Assembly: GCA_950054195.1 (NCBI GenBank)
Contig: CATLPG010000001.1
Location: 1 to 64,000 of the forward strand
Direction: 5' to 3'
DNA length: 64,000 nucleotides
DNA from: an uncultured Saccharospirillaceae bacterium
GTDB taxonomy: Bacteria > Bacteroidota > Bacteroidia > Flavobacteriales_D > CAJJDF01
Position numbers and translations under genes: made by a program. The notes beneath the pieces were generated by a model. The model did not search any database, was not told where the DNA came from, and worked only from the letters and a program-made list of their open reading frames with translations. Every line of letters starts with the position of its first letter. Positions within the stretch are counted from its first letter, which is position 1. Positions 23,839 to 32,701 of this stretch are shown here, piece after piece.

Positions 23839-25628
23839 GCTGCAATTGCTTTTGCCTGTTTAAGGTTTACCACCTTTGTTAAATCCTCCATACTTGCAGC
23901 CCTAATTTTTGATACTGTTTTAAAATGGTTCAGTAACTTTTCTATTGATTTTTCTCCGATTCCGTTAATATAACTTAACTCCGATTGAATAGCATTTTTA
24001 CTTCGTTTATTCCGATGGTGTGTAATACCAAAACGGTGTGCTTCGTTCCTTAGCTGTTGAATTGTTTTGAGTGATTCGCTTCTTTTATCTATATAAATGG
24101 GTATTGAATCGTTTGGAAAATAAATCTCTTCCAGTTTTTTTGCAATTCCTACTACAGCTATTTTACCAAACACATTTAACTCTTTGAGTGCTGCAACAGC
24201 TGAACTCAGCTGCCCTTTTCCTCCATCAATAATGATTAGTTGTGGTAAAGGTTCATTCTCGTTGATTAATCTGCTGTATCTTCTAAAAACAACTTCCTTC
24301 ATTGAAGCAAAATCATCTGGACCTTCAACTGTTTTGATATTAAAATGGCGGTAGTCTTTTTTTGATGGCTTAGCATTTTTAAACACCACACAAGCAGCCA
24401 CTGCGTTTGTTCCTTGAAAATTTGAGTTATCGAAACACTCAATATGGTAAGGAGGTTCTTTTAATCTTAAATCCTTTTGAATTTGCTTTACTACCCTATC
24501 TGCATGCTCTTGAGGGTTGGTAATTTTTATGTTTTTGTACTTGTCGAATTTATATTGACGAACATTAGCTAATGAAAAATCTATCAGCTTCTTTTTGTCT
24601 CCAATTTGAGGAACATGTAGTTTAACTGATTCTTCAAAGTTAAACTCTATAGGAATTGATGTGTAAATATCTTTTGATTTACTATTGAATTTATTACGCA
24701 ATTCAACTAATGTAGTAGCTAAAATATCATGGTCTGACTCTTCTATTTTCTTCTTTACCTCTGTTGTGTAGGACTGAACAATTGCTCCGTTAACTATTTT
24801 AATGAAGTTGACATATGCAGTATCAATATCTGAAATAATAGAAAAAACATCAACATTATTAATTTTTGAATTAACTACCGTTGATTTTGATTGATAATTT
24901 TCTAGTAGAAGCAGTTTTTCTTTTAGTTCTTGTGCTTTTTCAAATTGTAAATTCTCTGCATAGGATTTCATTTGATTCTTAACAAAAGCTATTACTTCAT
25001 GGATATTTCCTTTAAGAATTTTTCTTATTTGATCTATACTTGCTTGATAATCTTTTTGAGTTTGATAGCCCTCACAAGGCCCTAAGCATTTTTTTATATG
25101 ATAGTCTAGACAAACTTTGTATTTCCCCTCTTGAATTTGAAGCTTAGTCATATAAGGGCGGCAACTTCTAATTTGATAGATCTCTTTAACAAAGTCCAGC
25201 AATGTGTGCATTGTTCTAACACTGGAATACGGACCAATATATTCTGATTTTTTTATGCTCGTGTTTCTCGTTGGAAAAATTCTTGGAAAAGGTTCTTTTG
25301 TTATGCAAATCCAAGGATACGTTTTATCGTCTCTTAGCTGAATATTATACTTTGGCTTATGCTTTTTTATAAGTGAATTTTCAAGCAATAATGCATCATA
25401 TTCGGTTGGTGTAATGATATATTTGATATCATCAATTTGTTTAACAAGGACTTTTGTTTTAGCGCTATCAGTTCTATTATCGTTAAAATAGGATCGAACT
25501 CTATTTTTAAGGTTTTTGGCTTTGCCTACATATATAATTTCTTTTTTACTATTGTAATACCTATACACCCCTGGCTTGGAGGGTATTGTAGATAATATTT
25601 TTTTTATATGTTCCTTAATTGTAGGCAT
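23811..25628 (-). CDS. uvrC: UvrABC excinuclease subunit C
   Basis: A 605-residue UvrC, normal length. The N-terminal GIY-YIG nuclease domain includes GVYRYYNSKKEIIYVGKAKN. The UVR (UvrB-binding) motif lies around residues 200-240 (KNQMKSYAENLQFEKAQELK). The C-terminal RNase H-like nuclease has CFDNSNFQGTNAVAACVVF and PQLIIIDGGKGQLSSA, and two helix-hairpin-helix units close the protein (ELSYINGIGEKSIEKLLNHF). It makes the 3' and 5' incisions of nucleotide excision repair. The C-terminal codons overlap ogt antisense by 28 nt. Confidence 0.97.
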   Translation of the reverse strand: MPTIKEHIKKILSTIPSKPGVYRYYNSKKEIIYVGKAKNLKNRVRSYFNDNRTDSAKTKVLVKQIDDIKYIITPTEYDALLLENSLIKKHKPKYNIQLRDDKTYPWICITKEPFPRIFPTRNTSIKKSEYIGPYSSVRTMHTLLDFVKEIYQIRSCRPYMTKLQIQEGKYKVCLDYHIKKCLGPCEGYQTQKDYQASIDQIRKILKGNIHEVIAFVKNQMKSYAENLQFEKAQELKEKLLLLENYQSKSTVVNSKINNVDVFSIISDIDTAYVNFIKIVNGAIVQSYTTEVKKKIEESDHDILATTLVELRNKFNSKSKDIYTSIPIEFNFEESVKLHVPQIGDKKKLIDFSLANVRQYKFDKYKNIKITNPQEHADRVVKQIQKDLRLKEPPYHIECFDNSNFQGTNAVAACVVFKNAKPSKKDYRHFNIKTVEGPDDFASMKEVVFRRYSRLINENEPLPQLIIIDGGKGQLSSAVAALKELNVFGKIAVVGIAKKLEEIYFPNDSIPIYIDKRSESLKTIQQLRNEAHRFGITHHRNKRSKNAIQSELSYINGIGEKSIEKLLNHFKTVSKIRAASMEDLTKVVNLKQAKAIAAYFEKEKLN

Positions 25629-25674
25629 AGAAAATAAAAAATTGCTAAAAAGATGGTAGTTATTTATTTATAAT

Positions 25675-25682
25675 TATTTTTG
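25675..25682 (+). promoter_or_regulatory. -7 promoter element of the universal stress protein gene
   Basis: TATTTTTG matches TAnnTTTG exactly and lies 48 nt before the ATG at 25731, leaving a leader of about 40 nt. No good -33 box is visible. Confidence 0.5.
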
Positions 25683-25730
25683 TAGCAATTTAGAATACAT
25701 TTTTACGTTAAGTAAATTTAAACTTTTATT

Positions 25731-26549
25731 ATGAAAATTAATAAGATTCTTGTTGCTACTGACTTTACTGAAGTTGCTGATAATGCCTTAGCTCACGCTG
25801 TTAAATTATCAAATGCTACTCACGGTAAAATATTTGCTTTGCATGTAGTTAAGAAAGATGATGAAATCGAAAAGGCAAAAGCAAAAATAGCTAAACAAGC
25901 TAAAAAGTTTCCTGAAATTGAAATAGCTCCTTTGGTACGTATAGGTAATATCATTAATGAAATTGGTGATGCTGCTGCTGAAGTACAAGCTCAACTAATT
26001 GTTATGGGTACTCATGGACCTGTAGGGTTTAGACAAGTGGTTACAGGAGGAGATGCAATGAAAGTTATTACGCATTCAACAAAGCCTTTTATTGTAACCC
26101 AGAAGAAAGGTATTTCTGATCATGGATATAAAAATGTAGTTGTTCCTTTAGATATGTCTGATGATTCAAAGCAAAAGCTTGATGAGGTGGCAGATATTGC
26201 TAGGTATTTCAATTCAGATATTCACATTTTTGCTAGAAAAGAAAAAGATAGTTCTTTAGCTGTTCGTTTAAGAAACAACATCCTTTTTGCGAAAAAATAT
26301 TACGAAAGCAAAAACATTAACTTACATGTAACGATTTCTGAAAACAAAAAGTCATTCGATCAAGAAATGTTAGATTTTGCAGAGCGTATTGATGCTGATT
26401 TAATCGCTATTGTTAACACGCTTAAATGGAATATGTTTGGAGGGGTTTTCTCTAGCAGGCGAGAGGAAAGCATTATTACAAACGAATTACAGATTCCGGT
26501 GCTTTGTGTTAACCCAATTGAAGTTAATACTACTAGCTACACGATGTAA
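25731..26549 (+). CDS. universal stress protein, tandem UspA domains
   Basis: A 272-residue protein with two UspA folds. Domain 1 (residues 1 to about 125) starts MKINKILVATDFTEVADNAL and has the ATP-binding-type signature VMGTHGPVGFRQVVTGGDAM. Domain 2 starts at YKNVVVPLDMSDDSKQKLDE and ends with AIVNTLKWNMFGGVFSSRRE, a degenerate G-2x-G-9x-G motif. Such proteins are cytoplasmic and rise under stress or growth arrest. It is monocistronic, divergent from uvrC, and followed by a strong hairpin terminator. Confidence 0.93.
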   Translation: MKINKILVATDFTEVADNALAHAVKLSNATHGKIFALHVVKKDDEIEKAKAKIAKQAKKFPEIEIAPLVRIGNIINEIGDAAAEVQAQLIVMGTHGPVGFRQVVTGGDAMKVITHSTKPFIVTQKKGISDHGYKNVVVPLDMSDDSKQKLDEVADIARYFNSDIHIFARKEKDSSLAVRLRNNILFAKKYYESKNINLHVTISENKKSFDQEMLDFAERIDADLIAIVNTLKWNMFGGVFSSRREESIITNELQIPVLCVNPIEVNTTSYTM

Positions 26550-26574
26550 TTCAGCTACAACGCTTTATTGATTT

Positions 26575-26606
26575 AAAACTCACAAGATTACTTGTGAGTT
26601 TTTTTA
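26575..26606. terminator. terminator shared with the end of the ABC ATPase gene
   Basis: A perfect 11-bp stem AAACTCACAAG (26576-26586) / CTTGTGAGTTT (26591-26601), 4-nt loop, followed by T residues on the plus strand. On the minus strand the stem contains the last codons of the ABC ATPase gene, whose TAA stop lies in the loop. Confidence 0.9.
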
Positions 26607-27220
26607 TAATCTGTAATTGCTAATTCTTGATTACAAAAAAAAGACTCTTCATCTTTTTTGTTTGACGCAACAAGTATTATTCGGTTTTCTTTGTTGTTGT
26701 CTATAAGGTTTTGATACCATTGGATTCCTTTTACATCTAAATTTGATGTTGGTTCATCCATTAACAAGATGGTTGTGTCTGATAGAATAGCTAGGGCTAA
26801 CTTAACTCTTTGCCTCATGCCAGAAGAAAAATCTTTCAGTTTTTTGTTTTTGGTATTTCCTAAGTCTATAACTTCACAAAACTGGTTATAATCAATTCCC
26901 TTTTTCAAGGGTTTTAAAGGGGTATAGAACTGGAACAATTCTTTTATCGTGTATTGCTCAAAAACATCTATGTAGGGAGCACAGTAAGATAATTGCTTAT
27001 AAACAACGTCAGGACTTATTATTAATCCTTTATTTGTGTAACTAATTTGACCTTTGGTTGGGGTTAAAAATGCCGATATAGTTTTTAAAAAGGTTGATTT
27101 ACCGGATCCATTTCCTCCTAATACCGCACAATGATCGCCTAATACAAAATCCTTATTGATTTCTTTAAAAATCCACTCTCTATTATATCTCTTGCCAAGG
27201 TTTTTACAAGATATTTCCAT
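26588..27220 (-). CDS. orphan ABC-type ATPase in the lipid A gene run
   Basis: A 210-residue ABC ATP-binding protein. Walker A is GGNGSGKST, the signature is FSSGMRQRV, and Walker B is ILLMDEPTSNLD. The Q-loop region reads LSYCAPYIDVFEQ and lacks the usual Gln directly after the strand. The H-loop position reads VASNKKDEES, with Asn where His is normal. No membrane subunit is encoded nearby. It starts 2 nt after lpxA ends, so it is transcribed with the lipid A genes. A role in lipid A export or another envelope process is inferred from context only. Confidence 0.88.
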   Translation of the reverse strand: MEISCKNLGKRYNREWIFKEINKDFVLGDHCAVLGGNGSGKSTFLKTISAFLTPTKGQISYTNKGLIISPDVVYKQLSYCAPYIDVFEQYTIKELFQFYTPLKPLKKGIDYNQFCEVIDLGNTKNKKLKDFSSGMRQRVKLALAILSDTTILLMDEPTSNLDVKGIQWYQNLIDNNKENRIILVASNKKDEESFFCNQELAITDYKKTHK

Positions 27221-27222
27221 AA

Positions 27223-27996
27223 TTAGCTAAATCCTCTCATAATACCTTTCGTAGAGGCATTAATAAAATCTATGATTTCATCTTTTTCTTTTGATGGCGG
27301 AAGTTCAAGATCAACAATTTTAAGTGCTTGAGTCATATTTTTATTGTGAACATAAATAACGCGATAAACATCTTCTATTGCTGCTACTTGCTCATCTGAA
27401 TAGCCTCTTCTTTTTAAACCAACTGTGTTTACACCTACATATGAAATTGGCTCTCTAGCTGCTTTAACAAAAGGAGGCACACTTTTTCTTACAGCTGTTT
27501 TCCCTCCAATAAAGGAGTGCTTACCAATGGTTATAAACTGCTGAACAGCTACCATTCCCTCTAGAATTGACCAATCTTGAATAGTTACGTGTCCAGCTAT
27601 ATTAACAGCATTTGCTAAAATACAGTTATTACCTATAAAGCAATCGTGAGCTACATGAACATAGGCCATAACCAAACAATTGTCTCCAATTTTGGTTTTC
27701 ATACGATCAATAGTTCCTCTATTTACCGTAACACACTCTCGTATGGTAGTATTATTGCCTATTTCAACAGTAGTTTTTTCTCCATCAAACTTGAGGTCTT
27801 GTGGAATAGCAGATATTACTGCCCCTGGGAAAATTTTGCAATTATTACCTATCCTTGCACCATCCATAATTACAGCATTAGGACCAATCCAGGTTCCGCT
27901 ACCAATTTCAACATCTCCGTATATTGTAGCAAAGGGCTCAATAATAGCATCTGGTGCTATTTTCGCATCGGGATGAATATACGGTTGTGGTTTCAT
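27223..27996 (-). CDS. lpxA: UDP-N-acetylglucosamine acyltransferase
   Basis: A 257-residue LpxA, the first enzyme of lipid A synthesis, which transfers a 3-hydroxyacyl chain from ACP to UDP-GlcNAc. The left-handed beta-helix hexapeptide repeats fill residues 1-170. The catalytic His is H117 in AYVHVAHDC, and the acyl-chain region GNNTTIRECVTVNRGT is conserved. It sits directly after the lpxC/fabZ stop with no gap. Confidence 0.96.
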   Translation of the reverse strand: MKPQPYIHPDAKIAPDAIIEPFATIYGDVEIGSGTWIGPNAVIMDGARIGNNCKIFPGAVISAIPQDLKFDGEKTTVEIGNNTTIRECVTVNRGTIDRMKTKIGDNCLVMAYVHVAHDCFIGNNCILANAVNIAGHVTIQDWSILEGMVAVQQFITIGKHSFIGGKTAVRKSVPPFVKAAREPISYVGVNTVGLKRRGYSDEQVAAIEDVYRVIYVHNKNMTQALKIVDLELPPSKEKDEIIDFINASTKGIMRGFS

Positions 27997-29400
27997 TTAA
28001 TTATGATTTTCTTTTACTACTTGTGCTAACATTTCTGCTTCTGATGCTAATTCTCCATTAACATACGCTTTTCCTTTCATGTTTACTAAACCTCTTCGAA
28101 TCGGTCTTAAAAGTTTAAGCTCAAAAACTAAGGTATCACCTGGAATAACTTTTCTCTTGTACTTAACGTTGTCAATTTTTAAAAAGTATGTAGAATAATT
28201 TTCTGGATCTTCTTTTTCGTGAAGAGCAAATACTCCTCCACACTGAGCCATTGCTTCAATCTGAAGAACTCCAGGCATCACTGGGTTTCCGGGAAAATGA
28301 CCAGTAAAATAAGGTTCGTTTAAGGTTACATTTTTGATACCTATTATTCCTTCATCTAATACTTCCGTAATACGATCTATTAATAAAAACGGATATCTAT
28401 GTGGTATAATTCCAGCGATTTGATTTACATCATACACCGTTGTTGAAATATCAAACTTTTTTATTTTACTTTTCTTCTTTTTGTCGGCAAGGTCCTTGAT
28501 TATTTTCGCAAACTCTGTGTTTCCGTGATGGCCTGGTCTTGCACTTAAAATATGACCTTTAATCCTTACACCAGCTAGTGCTAAATCACCAACTATATCT
28601 AGCAGTTTATGTCTAGCTGGCTCATTTTCATAATGAAGTTTAGTGTTATTTAAAACACCCATACCATCTATTTTAACATCTAGGTTTTCTTTCCCTAGGA
28701 GCTTTCTTAGATTATCAATTTCATCTTGCGAAACTTCTGGGCGGTCAACTAAAACTATTGCATTATCAATATCTCCTCCTTTGATAAGATTGTTTTTTGC
28801 TAAGTACTCTAGCTCTCTAAGAAAAACAAACGTTCTACTTTTAGCAATTTCATCGTTAAAACTTTTAATATTTAACATGGATGCATGCTGAGTACCTAAA
28901 ACTGGAGAATTATAATCAACCATTACAGTTACTCTGTAATTATCATCAGGTACAGCTAATATTTCTATCCCTTTTTCTTCAATTTCAAATTTAATATTCT
29001 CTTCGAATTCGAAATACTCTCTATCAGCTTCTTGCTCTTCTATTCCTGCTTTTTGTATTGCGTCTACAAAAGGCCAAGCACTCCCATCCATAATAGGAAT
29101 CTCGGGGCCATCAATTTGTATCAATGCATTATCTACTCCTGAACCATATAAAGCTGCTAATACATGCTCTGTTGTATGTACCTTAACTCCGTCTTTTTCT
29201 AGTGTTGTACCTCTTTGAGTATCTGATACTAATGATACATCTGCATTAATAATAGGTTCTCCTTCAACATCTACTCGCTGGAATTTAAATCCATGATTTA
29301 CTGGTGCTGGAGTTATATTAATATTTGTTTTTTTTCCTGTATGCAAGCCAACTCCTGAAAGCTTTATAGCGTACTTTAATGTAAGTTGTTTATCTGCCAT
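27997..29400 (-). CDS. lpxC/fabZ: bifunctional LpxC deacetylase / FabZ dehydratase
   Basis: A 467-residue fusion typical of Bacteroidota. Residues 1-300 are LpxC, the zinc deacetylase that commits UDP-GlcNAc to lipid A. It shows KLSGVGLHTGKKTNINITPA, the zinc ligand region VHTTEHVLAAL and ARHKLLDIVGDLALAG. Residues about 320-467 are FabZ, the 3-hydroxyacyl-ACP dehydratase, with the active-site HRYPFLLIDR and GHFPGNPVMPGVLQIEAMAQ. One polypeptide thus links lipid A commitment and fatty acid elongation. It ends where lpxA begins and starts 9 nt after lpxD. Confidence 0.97.
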   Translation of the reverse strand: MADKQLTLKYAIKLSGVGLHTGKKTNINITPAPVNHGFKFQRVDVEGEPIINADVSLVSDTQRGTTLEKDGVKVHTTEHVLAALYGSGVDNALIQIDGPEIPIMDGSAWPFVDAIQKAGIEEQEADREYFEFEENIKFEIEEKGIEILAVPDDNYRVTVMVDYNSPVLGTQHASMLNIKSFNDEIAKSRTFVFLRELEYLAKNNLIKGGDIDNAIVLVDRPEVSQDEIDNLRKLLGKENLDVKIDGMGVLNNTKLHYENEPARHKLLDIVGDLALAGVRIKGHILSARPGHHGNTEFAKIIKDLADKKKKSKIKKFDISTTVYDVNQIAGIIPHRYPFLLIDRITEVLDEGIIGIKNVTLNEPYFTGHFPGNPVMPGVLQIEAMAQCGGVFALHEKEDPENYSTYFLKIDNVKYKRKVIPGDTLVFELKLLRPIRRGLVNMKGKAYVNGELASEAEMLAQVVKENHN

Positions 29401-29409
29401 AATTATGTG

Positions 29410-30471
29410 TTAGGAATTTTTTTTGTCTATTGATTTAACAATTGTAGAAAGTTCCTTTTTTAATTGGTCTATTTGTTGTTTAAGTTTTGGCAACCCTCTA
29501 AAAAGCACGTAAGACCTCTTATAATCACCTATACTAAATGCTGGAGATCCTTGCCAAATTGAATTTTCTTCAAGTACACTTTGTCCTATGCCTGATTGAG
29601 CAGCTATTTTAACTCCATCAGCTATAGTTAAGTGTCCTACTATTCCAACTTGTCCCCCAATCATACAGTTTTTCCCAATTTTAGTTGATCCAGCAACTCC
29701 TGTTTGAGCTGCTATTACTGTATTTTCTCCAACCTCAACATTGTGAGCAATTTGTATTAAATTATCTAGTTTTACACCTTTACGAATAATTGTAGACCCT
29801 AATGTAGCTCTATCAATAGTAGTGTTTGCTCCCACTTCAACATGATCTTCAAGTATGGTATTACCTATTTGAGGCACTTTATGGTAATTATTCTCACTGT
29901 TTGGAACAAAACCAAACCCATCCCCTCCAATGATTACTCCAGAGTGTAATGTGCAATGTTTTCCTATTATACAAGCTGTATAAACATTTACATTTGCAAA
30001 TAACGTTGTATGATTTCCTATAGCTACATCATTGCCTATATAGGTTCCTGGATATATTTTACAATTATTCCCAACTACTGTATTTTTGCCTATATAAACA
30101 TTGGCTCCAACATAAACATTAGCTCCTATTTTTGCAGTACTATCAATAACAGCTTGAGGGTGTATGGTTAATGGCTCTTGCTTTATTTCGTTATAAACAT
30201 CCAATAACTTAGCAAAAGCTGCCTGAGCATTATTAACTTTTACTAAGGTTAGCGTTGACGGTAATTTATCTTGAGGGATAAATGTATCGTTAACAATAAC
30301 TATTGATGCTTCAGTTTGGTATATATAGGATTCATACTTAGGGTTTGAAAGAAAGGAAAGAGACCCTTTTTTCCCTTCCTCAATTTTTGAAAGTGTATTT
30401 ACAGTAGTCTCTTGTGAACCCTGTACTTCTCCTTCTAGTATATGAGCTATTTGTGACGCAGAAAATTCCAT
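29410..30471 (-). CDS. lpxD: UDP-3-O-(3-hydroxyacyl)glucosamine N-acyltransferase
   Basis: A 353-residue LpxD, the third lipid A enzyme. The N-terminal uridine-binding domain starts MEFSASQIAHILEGEVQGSQ. Many hexapeptide repeats follow, with the catalytic His in QIAHNVEVGENTVIAAQTG; the C-terminal helices end KKELSTIVKSIDKKNS. It is the first gene of the lpxD-lpxC/fabZ-lpxA-ABC run. An exact TAnnTTTG element ends only 5 nt before the ATG, so its transcript may start at the start codon. Confidence 0.96.
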   Translation of the reverse strand: MEFSASQIAHILEGEVQGSQETTVNTLSKIEEGKKGSLSFLSNPKYESYIYQTEASIVIVNDTFIPQDKLPSTLTLVKVNNAQAAFAKLLDVYNEIKQEPLTIHPQAVIDSTAKIGANVYVGANVYIGKNTVVGNNCKIYPGTYIGNDVAIGNHTTLFANVNVYTACIIGKHCTLHSGVIIGGDGFGFVPNSENNYHKVPQIGNTILEDHVEVGANTTIDRATLGSTIIRKGVKLDNLIQIAHNVEVGENTVIAAQTGVAGSTKIGKNCMIGGQVGIVGHLTIADGVKIAAQSGIGQSVLEENSIWQGSPAFSIGDYKRSYVLFRGLPKLKQQIDQLKKELSTIVKSIDKKNS

Positions 30472-30476
30472 TTAGG

Positions 30477-30484
30477 CAAAAATA
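30477..30484 (-). promoter_or_regulatory. -7 promoter element abutting the lpxD start
   Basis: The minus strand reads TATTTTTG, an exact TAnnTTTG match with 5 nt between it and the lpxD ATG, placing transcription initiation at or beside the start codon of the lipid A operon. Confidence 0.5.
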
Positions 30485-30555
30485 AAAATATTATCGGTTT
30501 GTGAGCACCCTTTAAACGTTTATAATTATAACGATGGATTTGTCAATAAGTAAGT

Positions 30556-30957
30556 TTATTTAATCATAACCCCTCTTTTTTCTATTATAGGAACGGTTAT
30601 CATATTGTTTTTAGTTACAGATTCAGCAACAAAAATATATTTTTTATCATACATTTTACCATCTAAAAAAAAGCTTACCCAAAACTCATTGCTAAGCGCT
30701 AAAACCTCTGGAGCTATTGGCTCAATTTTTTTTGCAGAACTGCTTGGTAGAGTATCCAAAAAATGTCTAAAAAGTGTTGTTTTTTTCTTTTCTCCTTTTA
30801 TTTCTCCATACCCTTGGGTGGAAACAATAACACCTTCTATTGTTGATTTTTTTAAATTAATTAGATAGGAGTTCCATTCGTGATTTTCTTCATCACCTTC
30901 TTGAACTATAGCTAAAGCTATATCTTCCACTATTGGAGGGTTAATATCCTTTTTCAT
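30556..30957 (-). CDS. conserved hypothetical protein of Bacteroidota
   Basis: A 133-residue soluble protein (MKKDINPPIVEDIALAIVQE). Other blocks are EWNSYLINLKKSTIEGVIVS, STQGYGEIKGEKKKTTLFRH and LSNEFWVSFFLDGKMYDKKY. It is beta-rich and without a signal. Similar proteins are widespread in flavobacteria, sometimes mislabelled as a phenylalanyl-tRNA synthetase subunit, which this clearly is not. It follows lipB by 14 nt on the same strand, so co-transcription is likely. Function unknown. Confidence 0.75.
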   Translation of the reverse strand: MKKDINPPIVEDIALAIVQEGDEENHEWNSYLINLKKSTIEGVIVSTQGYGEIKGEKKKTTLFRHFLDTLPSSSAKKIEPIAPEVLALSNEFWVSFFLDGKMYDKKYIFVAESVTKNNMITVPIIEKRGVMIK

Positions 30958-30971
30958 TTCTTGTTCTCTAT

Positions 30972-31676
30972 TTATGAAACGATGGGTTCAAAATCAAAAA
31001 TATTGGCTAAGTTGATAAGTAATCGATTTTTTACTTCTTGAAAGTTAATTTCCCTTCCTAACTCCTTTTTCATAGAAGTAACTGCTTTATCTGAAATTCC
31101 GCAAGGAACGATATTATCAAATAAATTTAAATCTGTATTTACATTAAAAGCAAAACCATGCATCGTTACCCAACGACTACATTTAATACCTAAAGCACAA
31201 ATTTTTCTAGGGTTTTCTCCATCCACATCTATCCAAACTCCAGTCAAACCATCTATTCTATCTCCTTTAATTTTATATTCTTCTAATGTTAATATTACTG
31301 CCTCTTCAATGTATCTTAGGAACTTATGTATATCGGTAAAAAAATGATCCAAATCGAAAATAGGATAACCAACAATTTGACCCGGACCATGATAAGTAAT
31401 ATCTCCTCCTCTATTAATTTTATAGTAGGAAATATCATTAGTCTTGAGCTCTTCTTTATTCAAAAGTAAATGATCTTCTTGTCCACTTTTCCCCAAAGTA
31501 TATACATGAGGGTGCTCACAAAAAATCAAATGATTAGTTGTTGGCATTGATTCACTTGGATTGTTTCTATTATGAATTTTTTGACTAATTGTTTTCTCAA
31601 AAATTTCTGTTTGATAATCCCAAGTTTTCTTGTAATCAGTTAACCCTATATCTTCAAAAAAGACTTCCTTAGTCAT
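30972..31676 (-). CDS. lipB: lipoyl(octanoyl) transferase
   Basis: A 234-residue LipB, which moves octanoate from ACP to lipoyl domains such as GcvH (Lys63 at 1863-2240). The signature RGGDITYHGPGQIVGYPIFD, the substrate region CALGIKCSRWVTMHGFAFNV and the catalytic Cys/Lys pair in IVPCGISDKAVTS are all present. The gene overlaps the end of the isomerase gene upstream by 8 nt. Confidence 0.96.
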   Translation of the reverse strand: MTKEVFFEDIGLTDYKKTWDYQTEIFEKTISQKIHNRNNPSESMPTTNHLIFCEHPHVYTLGKSGQEDHLLLNKEELKTNDISYYKINRGGDITYHGPGQIVGYPIFDLDHFFTDIHKFLRYIEEAVILTLEEYKIKGDRIDGLTGVWIDVDGENPRKICALGIKCSRWVTMHGFAFNVNTDLNLFDNIVPCGISDKAVTSMKKELGREINFQEVKNRLLINLANIFDFEPIVS

Positions 31677-32658
31677 TAAACCTACTTAGTTCTTCTTTTA
31701 AACCTGTAATTACATCAACCTCTATGGTATCTACTTTTTTGATGTTTCCAAGATATACACTTACCCAATCAGTTAAATGAATTAAATATAATGCTCGTTG
31801 AATAATTGAGTCTCCTTTGCTATTAATTTCTACAACTGTATTGGAATATTTACTTATAATTTCTTTAGAAACTCTTTGACGAACTCTATTCCTCGTGTAA
31901 TCGGTTTCGTTTAAGAGAAATATAGCGGCATAATCAGTTGATCCACCTGCCCAGCCAACAAGTTCATTGTGGTTCATCTCTGGAATTACATGATCCCAGC
32001 AAAGCTCTTTAGCGTTTTCATTAATTTGCTGTTTAAAACGAGTAGCTACTCCACTCATATAATCTTCTATGTAAATTACGGGTATTTTACCATGAATTTT
32101 ATTTGCTATTTCTTCTGCTTCTACTTTAATGCTGTTTTCATTAGCATCTAGCAAATCGATGGATTTAGTTAGTTCCTCTTTAAAATCACTTGATATTAAA
32201 TTATAGTTATTTAATAAAAATAACTGTTGTACAAGTGAGTATGCAAGCATTGATCTCGGTGGGTTTCCTCCAGGAACAACTATATAATTGTAGTTATTAC
32301 TTTTAGCCGTTTCTAACACTTCTCCTCCTGAGGTTATACATGCAATCTCACATGAAGCATTAATTGCTTGCTTCATTGCGGATACCGTTTCTTCAGTATT
32401 TCCCGAGTATGAAGAAACAATAACCAGTGTGTTTTTCGATGCAAATTTTGGTATAAAATAGCTGTTATTTATAATTACCGGCACCTTAATTTCATCAGCT
32501 ATTAACTCACTAACAATTTTTCCTCCAATACCAGATCCTCCTAAACCAGTTATTATAACATTATCAATTTTTTTATTGGGATTATGCAGGTTAGCATTTT
32601 CTCCTATTTTTACTGCTTCTTTAATCTGATTTGTAAAATCAGCAACAAATTGATCCAT
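31669..32658 (-). CDS. phosphoglucose/phosphomannose isomerase (SIS domain)
   Basis: A 329-residue PGI/PMI-family enzyme with two sugar isomerase folds. IITGLGGSGIGGKIVSELI and IVSSYSGNTEETVSAMKQA are the sugar-phosphate binding loops. WDHVIPEMNHNELVGWAGG holds the catalytic Glu/His region, and YLIHLTDWVSVYLG closes the protein. The family interconverts glucose-6-P, fructose-6-P and mannose-6-P. Whether both activities are present cannot be read from sequence. It overlaps lipB by 8 nt, a functional link not otherwise obvious. Confidence 0.9.
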   Translation of the reverse strand: MDQFVADFTNQIKEAVKIGENANLHNPNKKIDNVIITGLGGSGIGGKIVSELIADEIKVPVIINNSYFIPKFASKNTLVIVSSYSGNTEETVSAMKQAINASCEIACITSGGEVLETAKSNNYNYIVVPGGNPPRSMLAYSLVQQLFLLNNYNLISSDFKEELTKSIDLLDANENSIKVEAEEIANKIHGKIPVIYIEDYMSGVATRFKQQINENAKELCWDHVIPEMNHNELVGWAGGSTDYAAIFLLNETDYTRNRVRQRVSKEIISKYSNTVVEINSKGDSIIQRALYLIHLTDWVSVYLGNIKKVDTIEVDVITGLKEELSRFND

Positions 32659-32701
32659 AAACTACATTTTAGAGACTACTAAACTAAGAAAATTTAACAT
32701 T

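Noticed and set aside
27680-27976. Plus-strand frame opposite lpxA
   Set aside because: It mirrors the hexapeptide repeats of lpxA, which make low-complexity antisense frames.
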